From assembly GCA_910587035.1 (NCBI GenBank), contig CAJUMQ010000005.1, positions 1-64,000 on the forward strand: 64,000 bases of DNA, read 5' to 3'. The notes beneath the pieces were generated by a model. The model made no database searches. It was not told the DNA's origin and saw only the letters and a program-made list of their open reading frames with translations. The stretch comes from an uncultured Desulfovibrio sp. (GTDB lineage: Bacteria; Desulfobacterota; Desulfovibrionia; Desulfovibrionales; Desulfovibrionaceae). Each line of letters opens with the position of its first letter. Within the stretch, counting starts at the first letter, position 1. Shown here one piece after another: positions 8,876 through 16,981 of this stretch. The position numbers and the translations under genes were made by a program.

Positions 8876-9408
8876 GCTGGCAGCATCCTGTCTGTGTTGC
8901 CATTGACTTTGAAACCGCGGGCAATTATCAGGGTTGCGCCTGCGCCATTGGCATGGCGCGGATAGAGGACATGCGGATAACTGATACTTTTTACAGCCTC
9001 ATCAGGCCGCCTTCCTCACGCGTGTACTATACGCGCATTCATGGCCTGACATGGGCAATTCTCAAGGATGCCCCACCATTTGCCGATGTATGGGGGCAGG
9101 CAGCGGACTTCATGGCCGGCGCCGCATATCTGGTTGCGCACAATGCCACATTTGACAGGGGGGTTCTGTATTCCTGCTGTGATGTTTTTGGCATAGGGCA
9201 GCCGGAGCAGCCTTTTCTTTGCACCTTGAAAGGATCGCGACGGGCCCTGGGCATAGAATCCCACAGTCTGGACAATGTTTGCGGATATTTTGGCATCCAG
9301 CTTGACCATCACCATGCCGGATCGGATGCGGCTGGCTGCGCCATGATATTTACAAAACTTTTAAAAAGAGGCCTGACAGTCGGGGACATGCAGCTGAAAA
9401 ACAGATGA
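8872..9408 (+). CDS. DnaQ-like 3'-5' exonuclease
   Basis: A DEDDh-type exonuclease of 178 residues: Exo I IDFETAG (Asp, Glu), IHGLTW after it, Exo II VAHNATFDRGVL and Exo III HHHAGSDA with the catalytic His and Asp. This resembles DNA polymerase III epsilon and stand-alone trimming exonucleases. The family removes 3' nucleotides from single-stranded DNA or RNA using two metal ions. The start is GTG at 8872, overlapping the upstream stop (GTGA). The C-terminus is short, with no GIY-YIG or BRCT addition. Confidence 0.88.
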   Translation: MSWQHPVCVAIDFETAGNYQGCACAIGMARIEDMRITDTFYSLIRPPSSRVYYTRIHGLTWAILKDAPPFADVWGQAADFMAGAAYLVAHNATFDRGVLYSCCDVFGIGQPEQPFLCTLKGSRRALGIESHSLDNVCGYFGIQLDHHHAGSDAAGCAMIFTKLLKRGLTVGDMQLKNR

Positions 9409-9473
9409 GCGGAACATATTTTTTAGGGCATGTCATGCCCTGGCGTATGCCTATGGAATAGACATGCGCGCCA

Positions 9474-9517
9474 GGCCGCATGGTTGGGACAGGGGCAATT
9501 TCAACTGGCATATGCCC
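9474..9517 (+). repeat. Dispersed hairpin repeat, copy 1 (degenerate)
   Basis: The sequence CGCATGGTTGGGAC then GGGGCAATTTCAACTGGCATATG matches the family seen at 50289, 23271 and 23990. The right arm CAATTTCAAC is intact. The left arm is GTTGGGACAG, where two changes still allow G-T pairing and two break it. It is intergenic, between the exonuclease gene and rfbB. Confidence 0.55.
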
Positions 9518-9575
9518 TGGGCGGATCCGGCTCCGCCACAGGGATAAATTCAAAGCGAACATGCCATAGAGGCGG

Positions 9576-10673
9576 ATGAAGGTGGCAAATACACTTCTTG
9601 TGACGGGTGGAGCTGGTTTTATTGGCTCAAATGCGATTTTGCATGTGGCCAGGAATACAGACTGGCATATTGTAAATGTGGACAGTCTGGCCTATTCGGG
9701 CAATCCGGCATCGCTGGCTTCTCTTGCCAATAATCCGCGCTACAGTTTTGTCAAGGCGGATATAGCGGACGCCGAGGCAATGCGCAATGTTTTTGAAAAA
9801 TTTGATCCCGATGCCGTGATGCATCTGGCTGCGGAAAGTCATGTGGACAGATCCATAGACAGTCCAGAGACTTTCATAGATACAAACATAAAGGGCACCT
9901 TTACCCTGCTGGAGGCAGCCAGAGCGCATTTTAAAAAGCTGAAAAAGGACAAGCCCTGGAGAGCGGACAATTTCCGTTTTCTGCATATATCCACAGATGA
10001 GGTCTTTGGCGATCTGGGCAATGAAAGCGGGGATGAGACACGTTTTTTTAATGAAACAACGCCCTATGCTCCAAGCTCGCCCTATTCGGCAAGCAAGGCG
10101 GCCTCGGATCATCTTGTGCGCGCCTGGATGCGCACCTATGGGCTGCCGACTCTTGTCACCAACTGCTCCAACAACTATGGGCCCAGGCAGTTTCCGGAAA
10201 AGCTGATTCCCCTGATGATCATCAATGCCATTCATGGTCGTCCCCTGCCGGTCTATGGCCAGGGGCTGCAAATCAGGGACTGGCTTTATGTGGAGGATCA
10301 TGTAAAAGCCCTGCTGCTGGCACTCTCAAGGGGAACGCCCGGCGCCACATATACTGTGGGCGGGCATTGTGAAATGAGGAATATCGATGTCGTTGGGGCG
10401 GTATGTGCCGCTCTTGAGGAGCTTGCTCCGCAAAAACCGGAGGGGATTGGCCGGTATTCAGATCTGATAAGCTTTGTGGAAGACAGGCCTGGGCATGACG
10501 CGCGCTATGCCATAGATCCCACACTCATCACAAATGAGCTTGGCTGGAAGCCGGCAGAGAATTTTGCAAGCGGGATCAGAAAAACAGTTGCCTGGTATCT
10601 GGAAAACCGGGGCTGGTGGCAACCAATCCTGGATGGAACCTACCAGGGCCAGCGTCTTGGCGTAAATATTTAA
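9576..10673 (+). CDS. rfbB: dTDP-glucose 4,6-dehydratase
   Basis: An extended short-chain dehydrogenase of 365 residues: NAD-binding TGGAGFIG (10-17), catalytic TDE (140-142, in HISTDEVFGD), and YxxxK at Tyr170/Lys174 (YSASKAAS). It converts dTDP-glucose to dTDP-4-keto-6-deoxyglucose, the second step of dTDP-L-rhamnose and related sugar synthesis. It runs directly into rfbA; the two steps of the pathway are adjacent but rfbC and rfbD are not in the window. The ribosome site near the ATG is crowded (GAGGCGG immediately before it), so a GTG two codons later is possible. Confidence 0.95.
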   Translation: MKVANTLLVTGGAGFIGSNAILHVARNTDWHIVNVDSLAYSGNPASLASLANNPRYSFVKADIADAEAMRNVFEKFDPDAVMHLAAESHVDRSIDSPETFIDTNIKGTFTLLEAARAHFKKLKKDKPWRADNFRFLHISTDEVFGDLGNESGDETRFFNETTPYAPSSPYSASKAASDHLVRAWMRTYGLPTLVTNCSNNYGPRQFPEKLIPLMIINAIHGRPLPVYGQGLQIRDWLYVEDHVKALLLALSRGTPGATYTVGGHCEMRNIDVVGAVCAALEELAPQKPEGIGRYSDLISFVEDRPGHDARYAIDPTLITNELGWKPAENFASGIRKTVAWYLENRGWWQPILDGTYQGQRLGVNI

Positions 10674-10684
10674 TGGGCAGGCAT

Positions 10685-11566
10685 ATGGCATACAAGGGAA
10701 TTGTACTGGCTGGCGGTTCTGGCACAAGACTGTACCCCATAACCCTGGGGGTTTCCAAGCAGCTTTTGCCCATATACGACAAGCCTATGATATATTATCC
10801 GCTTTCGGTGCTGATGCTGGCGGGCATTCGGGAAATTTTGCTGATATCCACACCGGATGATCTGCCCCAGTACAAACGTCTGCTTGGGGATGGCAGCCAG
10901 TTTGGCCTGGATCTCACCTATGCCGTGCAGCCTGAACCGGGCGGAATTGCCCAGGCATTCATAATCGGCGAAAAATATCTGGATAATTCACCCAGTTGTC
11001 TTATTCTGGGCGACAATGTCTTTCATGGGCAGCACTTTACCGCAAAACTGCAGCGGGCTTGTGCCCATGAGGAGGGGGCTACCATATTTGGATATCTGGT
11101 CAAGGATCCTGAAAGGTTTGGGGTGGTCAGCTTTGATGAAAATGGCGACCCTGTGGCCATAATAGAAAAGCCGGAAAAGTCTCCTTCTCCCTATGCGGTA
11201 ACAGGCCTGTATTTTTATGATTCCCAGGTGGTGGACATAGCCAGGGCCCTGAAACCATCCGCAAGGGGAGAGCTGGAGATAACTGGCATAAATCAGGTTT
11301 ATCTGGAGCGCGGCCAGCTAAGGGTGGAAAAGCTGGGCAGGGGATTTGCCTGGCTGGATACTGGCACACATGCCAGTCTGCTGGAGGCCTCCTCCTATGT
11401 TCAGACCATCGAGACCAGACAGGGGCTTAAGGTAGCCTGTCTGGAGGAGATTGCCTGGCGCAAGGGCTGGATATCAAATGCTGAGATGGAAAGGGCCGGC
11501 ATGTTTTTTGCCAAAACAGATTATGGGCAATACATCCTCAAGCTGCTGGAGCGCGGCGCCTCATAG
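10685..11566 (+). CDS. rfbA: Glucose-1-phosphate thymidylyltransferase
   Basis: A 293-residue nucleotidyltransferase: the glycine-rich motif LAGGSGTRLYP begins at residue 8, followed by KQLLPIYDKPMIYYPLS, the metal-binding ILGDNVFHG and EKPEKSPSPYAVTGLYFYD. It makes dTDP-glucose from dTTP and glucose-1-phosphate, feeding RfbB encoded just upstream. I place the start at 10685, where the product begins MAYKGIVLAGG as in the family, with GGGCAGG ahead; an ATG at 10673 overlapping the rfbB stop would add only four residues. Confidence 0.95.
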   Translation: MAYKGIVLAGGSGTRLYPITLGVSKQLLPIYDKPMIYYPLSVLMLAGIREILLISTPDDLPQYKRLLGDGSQFGLDLTYAVQPEPGGIAQAFIIGEKYLDNSPSCLILGDNVFHGQHFTAKLQRACAHEEGATIFGYLVKDPERFGVVSFDENGDPVAIIEKPEKSPSPYAVTGLYFYDSQVVDIARALKPSARGELEITGINQVYLERGQLRVEKLGRGFAWLDTGTHASLLEASSYVQTIETRQGLKVACLEEIAWRKGWISNAEMERAGMFFAKTDYGQYILKLLERGAS

Positions 11567-11619
11567 CATCTGACCTATGAAACATGGAACCCGGAGGCTG
11601 GCAGAGCACTCTTCGGTTT

Positions 11620-14600
11620 TTATTCCTTGTGGCCATCGCCAAGAAATTTGGCCAGAACTTCAAAAAAATTGTCCATATCGATGGGTTTGGAGATATGGGC
11701 ATTCATGCCGCATTTCAGGGCTGCCGCCTTGTCATCTTCAAAAGCGTTTGCCGTCATGGCAATGATTGGCATGGTTTTTACATCATTTCTGGGAAGATTG
11801 CGGATGCTGCGCGTGGCCTCGTAGCCATTCATGGTGGGCATCTGCACATCCATGAGAATGGCGTCGTAATAATTTTCCGACGATTTGCCAACCATTTCCA
11901 CAGCGTCGCTGCCATCAGGGGCTGTCTCCACCTCAAGACCATTTTCTGTCAGGATGAATTCGGCCACCTCGCGGTTCATTTCCAGATCATCCACCAACAG
12001 AATACGCCGCCCTTTGAAATCGGCTTTGGTACTCCCGGTTTCGGCTTCATTTGCCGATATATTGTGGCTGGCTATCAGCGCATTTTTAAGATCGGACATG
12101 AACATGGGTTTCGCGCAAAAGGCATTAACCCCGGCATCGCGCGCCTCATCTTCAATGTCCACCCATTCATATGCGGTAAGAATGATTATGGGTGCGGCAT
12201 CCCCGGCAATGCGCCTGATTTTTCTGGCAGTATTTACACCATCCAGATCCGGCATCTGCCAATCCAGAATGTATGTGTCGTAGGGGTCATTATCATCATG
12301 GGCTATTTGCGTCCTGTAGACAGCCTCGCGTCCGGATGTCGTCCATTCGGAGCGCATGCCCAGCTTTTTGAGCATTTTGTCCACAGCATCACAAATATGA
12401 AAATCATCATCGACCACCAGTGCCCTTTTGCCCTCAAGCACTGCAAGTTTCTTGTCATCCGCACGGGATTCCTGGAGCTTGAAAGTCAGGGTCACAGTAA
12501 ATATGCTGCCTTTACCGGCCTCGCTTTCCACTGTTATGGAGCCATCCATCAATTCCACAATGTTTTTGGTGATGGCCATTCCAAGACCTGTGCCTTGGAT
12601 GCCGCTCTTTGTGGTGGTGGCCTCCCTGGTGAAGGGCTCGAAAATATGGCTCACAAAATCCTGCGACATGCCAATGCCATTGTCTTCCACAGTGAAGATA
12701 TAGGTGGCATAGCCATGTTTAAAAGCCGGCTTTTGTTCTATGCGAAATGATATGGTGCCACCCATCTGGGTGTATTTGACAGCATTGCCCAAAAGATTGA
12801 TGAATATCTGGTTCAGTTTCAGGGGATCGGTGATTACATCCTCATTGATCACCTCGAAGGTTTCAATGAACATGTTCAGCCTTTTGGCCTTTACCTGAGG
12901 CTGAATAATATTCATAAGGTTATGCATGAGCTCAGAAATGTTGCATTCCTGATCCTTGATCTGCATTTTGCCGCTCTCGATTCTGCTCATATCCAGAATG
13001 TCATTGATGAGGCTCAGCAGATGATTGCTTGAAGAGAGAACCTTTTGCAGGCAGTCGCGCACCTGATCCCGGTTATCCAGGTGGCTGGAGGCAATGGTGG
13101 CAAAACCTATTATGGCATTCATGGGAGTGCGAATGTCATGGGACATGTTCGAGAGAAATGTTGTTTTGGCCTCATTGGCATGTTTTGCTTGCATGAGGGC
13201 ATTTTTCAGAGCCCTGGTCTGCATCCTCTGATCGTTAACCTGGCTGGTGATGTCACGCAGCACGGTCATGGCCATTATATCGCCGGTAAAATCATCACGT
13301 GTCATATAAAAGGCCTGGCGCAGGCAGATCTCGCCCCTGTCGGCATCGGTGCGCCAGTAGTCCAGGTCAATTTCCATCTTTCCGGCTTCAAAGCAGCTGA
13401 GCAAATAGTTGAGATCTGCTATTTTGCTGAATTCCTTTTGGGATTCCGGCAGAACGGATGCATTCCATTCCGCAAAAATATCGGATACACGCCGGCCAGG
13501 TGCCAGATCGCCGAGGGCCGCGTTCTCGCGGGTTCCGCTTTGCACAATGGTCCCTTCCTGCAATTCATCCCTGGTGACATTGAATTCCCATGCGCCTACG
13601 GCATTGGAGGTGACTGCCAGGCGGTATTGCCGCTCCTTGCGGTTCATATCCGATATTTTGCGCTGCGCCTGGAGTTCCCGCATCTTGAGGGCCGTGACAT
13701 CCTGCTGAAGAAAGAGGATTTCCGCAGGCTCATGCTCCTGGCGGCGCACACAGGCCACGATCAGATTTTCCCAGAGCTGTTTGCCATCGCGCATCAACTG
13801 GCATTCATAGACTGCAAAGTCGGAAAGGGAGAGCGTACGCAGCAGATCATCCCGTGAAAAAAAGTTGAAGAAATTCTGTTTTTCATTTTCATTAATAAGA
13901 TCCCCGGCATAATCCTTGAGCATGTGCTCATAACTGCCTGAGGGCTTGAATTCACCTTTGGAAAGGGAATTAAGGCCGTCAATGGCCACATAGTTGTCAG
14001 AGCTAACATCCACAAGGTAATAGCTGGGGGAAAATACGGTGGCCATGCCCTTGACTATGGTGCTGTATAGCTGGTTCTGTCTCTGGAGAAACCTCTTCTG
14101 GATTCTCGCGCGCATGATCAGGAAAAGGGCCACCAGGGCGGAGAGCGCGAGAAGGCTGATCTCCAGCTGGATGCCGGCCATGTTGGCGTTTTTTACCATG
14201 GCGCTGGTGACAGCCGCGGGAAAGGTCTGCACCAGGAAAAAGTCGAAGGTTGGCAACCGCATTATGCTGATATTGGCTTCTGATTCTGCGGTTTCGCTGA
14301 TGATGGAGCCGGATTCGCCCTTGTCCAGCAACTGCTGGCCGACAAGCGCGGTCTGGGGCGTTATCAGGCCATCATTGAGGAGAATTTGAAAAACATTTTC
14401 GGTATATGTCTTGTCGCTGGAATTGGCTATGATGGTGCCATTTGCCGCGCAAAGATAAACATGGGATGGATGGCCAAAATATGTCGTCTTGAGCAGGGTG
14501 CGCAAATGACTGTCTGCCAGGTATGTGCCGCGAAGCACACCAAGAATTTTGCCATTGCGCACTAGGGGTGCGTAAAAACCAAGCACAGTCTGATGAAAAA

Positions 14601-15024
14601 GGCCGGAATTTTCCACAACTGATACGCCGGATTTGCCCTGGATGCCCTGCTTGAAAAACTCGAGGTCGGAAACATCATTTTTTTCACCATCCGGGGCATG
14701 GTTAATGCCCAGGGCATCACTGAAACGCACGGCATTAAAAGGAGAGCTTTCTTCTATATCCCGCAGCATTTGCCGGGTAACCAGGCCATTTTCCATGGAG
14801 AAGGAGGCAAAATGGGCATAACGCACAATGAGGGACAGGGAAAAGTTGAACTGATCATTGATGCGCATGGCCGTCTGCCGGGCCGCATCCTCGGCATATA
14901 CCCGGTTTTGCTCCTGAATACGCTCATTGTTCTGCTGGGTGAAGCGATGGAAAAGCAAAAGCACCATGCAGGTGACAAAAACAAAAAAGGAAATCTGCAA
15001 AAATCTTTTTTGACCGGTAGTCAC
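11620..15024 (-). CDS. Membrane hybrid sensor histidine kinase with two receiver domains
   Basis: A protein of 1134 residues starting at GTG. Order of parts: TM1 (~8-25), a periplasmic Cache-like sensor region (~30-270, with VLGFYAPLVRNGKILGVLRG), TM2 (~285-305), PAS-like segments (~330-600), HisKA with phospho-acceptor His629 (SHDIRTPMN), HATPase (NQIFINLLGNAVKYT, EDNGIGM, GTGLGMAI), receiver 1 with Asp921 (LDWQMPDLDG) and receiver 2 with Asp1059 (LMDVQMPTMNG) and Lys in SKPID. Two tandem receivers without an Hpt or output domain suggest a phosphorelay to a separate partner, or signalling by interaction. The ligand is unknown. No response regulator is next to it. Confidence 0.93.
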   Translation of the reverse strand: MTTGQKRFLQISFFVFVTCMVLLLFHRFTQQNNERIQEQNRVYAEDAARQTAMRINDQFNFSLSLIVRYAHFASFSMENGLVTRQMLRDIEESSPFNAVRFSDALGINHAPDGEKNDVSDLEFFKQGIQGKSGVSVVENSGLFHQTVLGFYAPLVRNGKILGVLRGTYLADSHLRTLLKTTYFGHPSHVYLCAANGTIIANSSDKTYTENVFQILLNDGLITPQTALVGQQLLDKGESGSIISETAESEANISIMRLPTFDFFLVQTFPAAVTSAMVKNANMAGIQLEISLLALSALVALFLIMRARIQKRFLQRQNQLYSTIVKGMATVFSPSYYLVDVSSDNYVAIDGLNSLSKGEFKPSGSYEHMLKDYAGDLINENEKQNFFNFFSRDDLLRTLSLSDFAVYECQLMRDGKQLWENLIVACVRRQEHEPAEILFLQQDVTALKMRELQAQRKISDMNRKERQYRLAVTSNAVGAWEFNVTRDELQEGTIVQSGTRENAALGDLAPGRRVSDIFAEWNASVLPESQKEFSKIADLNYLLSCFEAGKMEIDLDYWRTDADRGEICLRQAFYMTRDDFTGDIMAMTVLRDITSQVNDQRMQTRALKNALMQAKHANEAKTTFLSNMSHDIRTPMNAIIGFATIASSHLDNRDQVRDCLQKVLSSSNHLLSLINDILDMSRIESGKMQIKDQECNISELMHNLMNIIQPQVKAKRLNMFIETFEVINEDVITDPLKLNQIFINLLGNAVKYTQMGGTISFRIEQKPAFKHGYATYIFTVEDNGIGMSQDFVSHIFEPFTREATTTKSGIQGTGLGMAITKNIVELMDGSITVESEAGKGSIFTVTLTFKLQESRADDKKLAVLEGKRALVVDDDFHICDAVDKMLKKLGMRSEWTTSGREAVYRTQIAHDDNDPYDTYILDWQMPDLDGVNTARKIRRIAGDAAPIIILTAYEWVDIEDEARDAGVNAFCAKPMFMSDLKNALIASHNISANEAETGSTKADFKGRRILLVDDLEMNREVAEFILTENGLEVETAPDGSDAVEMVGKSSENYYDAILMDVQMPTMNGYEATRSIRNLPRNDVKTMPIIAMTANAFEDDKAAALKCGMNAHISKPIDMDNFFEVLAKFLGDGHKE

Positions 15025-15164
15025 AAGCCTTTGCCTCTTGGAAATTTATCCTGCCTGCAGGGGCTGCCTGCCGGCCCGGGGCCGGGCGCAAAGCCAGGGG
15101 CTTCCCCGGGCATTTGTTGCGCCACATTCAATTCAGTTATGCGGAGTATCCAGCATAGTCCCAT

Positions 15165-15184
15165 TATGTGTCAAAAGACACATA
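15165..15184. promoter_or_regulatory. Perfect 8-bp-arm palindrome upstream of hybrid kinase gene
   Basis: The arms TATGTGTC and GACACATA are separated by AAAA, in the intergenic space 140 bases before the kinase start. The size and symmetry fit a dimeric helix-turn-helix regulator (CRP/FNR type), but the sequence is not a clear match to a site I know. Confidence 0.35.
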
Positions 15185-15248
15185 TGCGCAATATATTTAT
15201 GGGCCCCGTGTTTTTCAAGCGTGCAGGATGCGGGGCCTACCGCGGAAA

Positions 15249-16889
15249 TCATTGCGCAAGGGCTGGCATTTCATGGCTGGTTACGGAGTATCTCTGGAGG
15301 TAGCGGGGCACATACCATTTTTCAAAATTGTACATTATGCCCGCCAGTGCCGGTTCAATGCCCTGGAAGCGGCTTTGCACGATGGGCAGGGCATATGGCA
15401 CAAAAAGAAAGCAGTAGGGTTGATCCCTGTGCAGTATTTCCTGAAGTCTGGCATACAGGGCGGCGCGTTGCTCCTGATCCGGGTTGGCCCGGGCCTCTTC
15501 GAGAATGGCATCTACCTCGGCATCGCGGTAGTGGACAAAATTAAGGCCGCCATCATGGGCCTGGGAGGAATGCCAGATTTGGAAAATGTCCGGATCCTGC
15601 GTTATGGTCCAGCCAAGTATGACGGCGTCGAATCGTCCTTTGTTTACAAATTCGCGGATAAAGGCCGCCCATTCCACTGTGCGGATGCGCACGTCCACGC
15701 CAATGGCCGCAAGCTGGGTCTGGATGAGGGTTGCCGTCAATATGCGCTGCTCATTGCCCTGATTGGTAAGAATGGTGAATTCCAGCCTTTTGCCATTCCT
15801 GTGCAGAATGCCATCCTCACCGGGCAGGTAGCCGGCGCTGGCCAGTAATTCCCTGGCCGCCTTCCGATCCTGCCTTATGGGCTCAAGGGATTTGTGGCTT
15901 GCCCAGGTGCCCGGCTTGTAGGGGCCAAAGGCGGCCACACCCTGGCCAAGAAGCACCCCTGCCACCAGATCATCCCGATTGATGGCCATGGATATGGCCT
16001 GGCGCACGCGAGCATCCTTAAAAGTGGGATGCTCCAGGTTGAATCCCAGAAAAATATAGACAGAGGCAAGATAGCGATATTTGCGATACTCCTTTTGCCA
16101 GAATGTGCCTTCCGTCTGCCTCAGATACTGGAGAGGATTCAGGTTCATCACATCCAGCCTGCCGGCGCGAGTCTCCATGAACATGGTCGCCTCATCAGGA
16201 ATGATCCTGTACACAACTTCCGATATATGGGGCTTGCCCCCAAAATATGTGGGCGAGGCCGCCAGCACTATGCTGCTGCCGGAATCCCAGGATTTCAGGC
16301 GGTAGGGGCCCGCGCCTATGGGTTTGCGGCTGAAGGGTGTATTGCGGATGTTCTGGCCTTCAAGAACATGTTTGGGCAGAATTGGGCTCATCCAGCTGGC
16401 AACGGCCCTGGCAAAGAAGTTTTCATAGGTGACTTCAAAAGTATAGCGATCCAGGACCCGAAACGTTTTAACCCTGGCGAAATCCTCCGCATAGGGGCTG
16501 GCTGTGGCCGGGTCCGTAACTATTCGCCAGGTATATTCCATGTCCTCCGCTGTGAGTTCCACACCATCCTCCCAGAGAATGCCCTTGCGGAGGGTGAAAA
16601 TCATTTTTTTGCCGCCGTCCTCAATTTTCCAGGATTCCGCGGCCCAGACTTCCGGCTCAAGATTTTTGTCGTAGCGGAGGGGTGCCACAAATAGCAGGTC
16701 TGCAACTTCATGGGATGCGGAATCTGTGCTCAGGTAGGAGATAAGGTTTGAGGCCTCGCCAATGGTGCCAAAGATGATGCGGTCGCCATCATCGGCGTTT
16801 TCGGCGTCCTGCGCAAGGCAGGGGGTGTGTGAAAACAAAAAAAGGGCAATGGCAGAAAAATAAATGATTTTCAATATACTAAAGAACAT
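15249..16889 (-). CDS. Periplasmic substrate-binding protein of an oligopeptide/nickel-type ABC transporter
   Basis: A family 5 solute-binding protein (SBP_bac_5): signal peptide MFFSILKIIYFSAIALFLF...LAQ, then LAESW-like AAESWKIEDGGKKMIFTLRKGILWEDGVELTAEDMEYTW, the SPILPKHVLEG region, RQAISMAINRDDLVAGVLLGQG and a C-terminal hinge region typical of DppA/OppA. Length is about 546 residues. It binds a peptide or similar solute in the periplasm. No permease or ATPase genes are nearby, so it is an orphan that may serve a transporter elsewhere. I place the start at the Met of the signal peptide. It is divergent from the SNF2 gene, with a 92-base shared promoter region. Confidence 0.88.
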   Translation of the reverse strand: MFFSILKIIYFSAIALFLFSHTPCLAQDAENADDGDRIIFGTIGEASNLISYLSTDSASHEVADLLFVAPLRYDKNLEPEVWAAESWKIEDGGKKMIFTLRKGILWEDGVELTAEDMEYTWRIVTDPATASPYAEDFARVKTFRVLDRYTFEVTYENFFARAVASWMSPILPKHVLEGQNIRNTPFSRKPIGAGPYRLKSWDSGSSIVLAASPTYFGGKPHISEVVYRIIPDEATMFMETRAGRLDVMNLNPLQYLRQTEGTFWQKEYRKYRYLASVYIFLGFNLEHPTFKDARVRQAISMAINRDDLVAGVLLGQGVAAFGPYKPGTWASHKSLEPIRQDRKAARELLASAGYLPGEDGILHRNGKRLEFTILTNQGNEQRILTATLIQTQLAAIGVDVRIRTVEWAAFIREFVNKGRFDAVILGWTITQDPDIFQIWHSSQAHDGGLNFVHYRDAEVDAILEEARANPDQEQRAALYARLQEILHRDQPYCFLFVPYALPIVQSRFQGIEPALAGIMYNFEKWYVPRYLQRYSVTSHEMPALAQ

Positions 16890-16981
16890 AGTTGATTTTA
16901 TTCTCTGTTTTGTGCTAGAGCAATCTATACGCAAATACTTGTTTGCCAATCGTTTATTTGAAGCTGCATCAAGGGGATCTG

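Noticed and set aside
11584..12750. Long plus-strand frame opposite the hybrid kinase
   Set aside because: It is antisense to the receiver and ATPase domains; length is explained by codon bias of the real gene.
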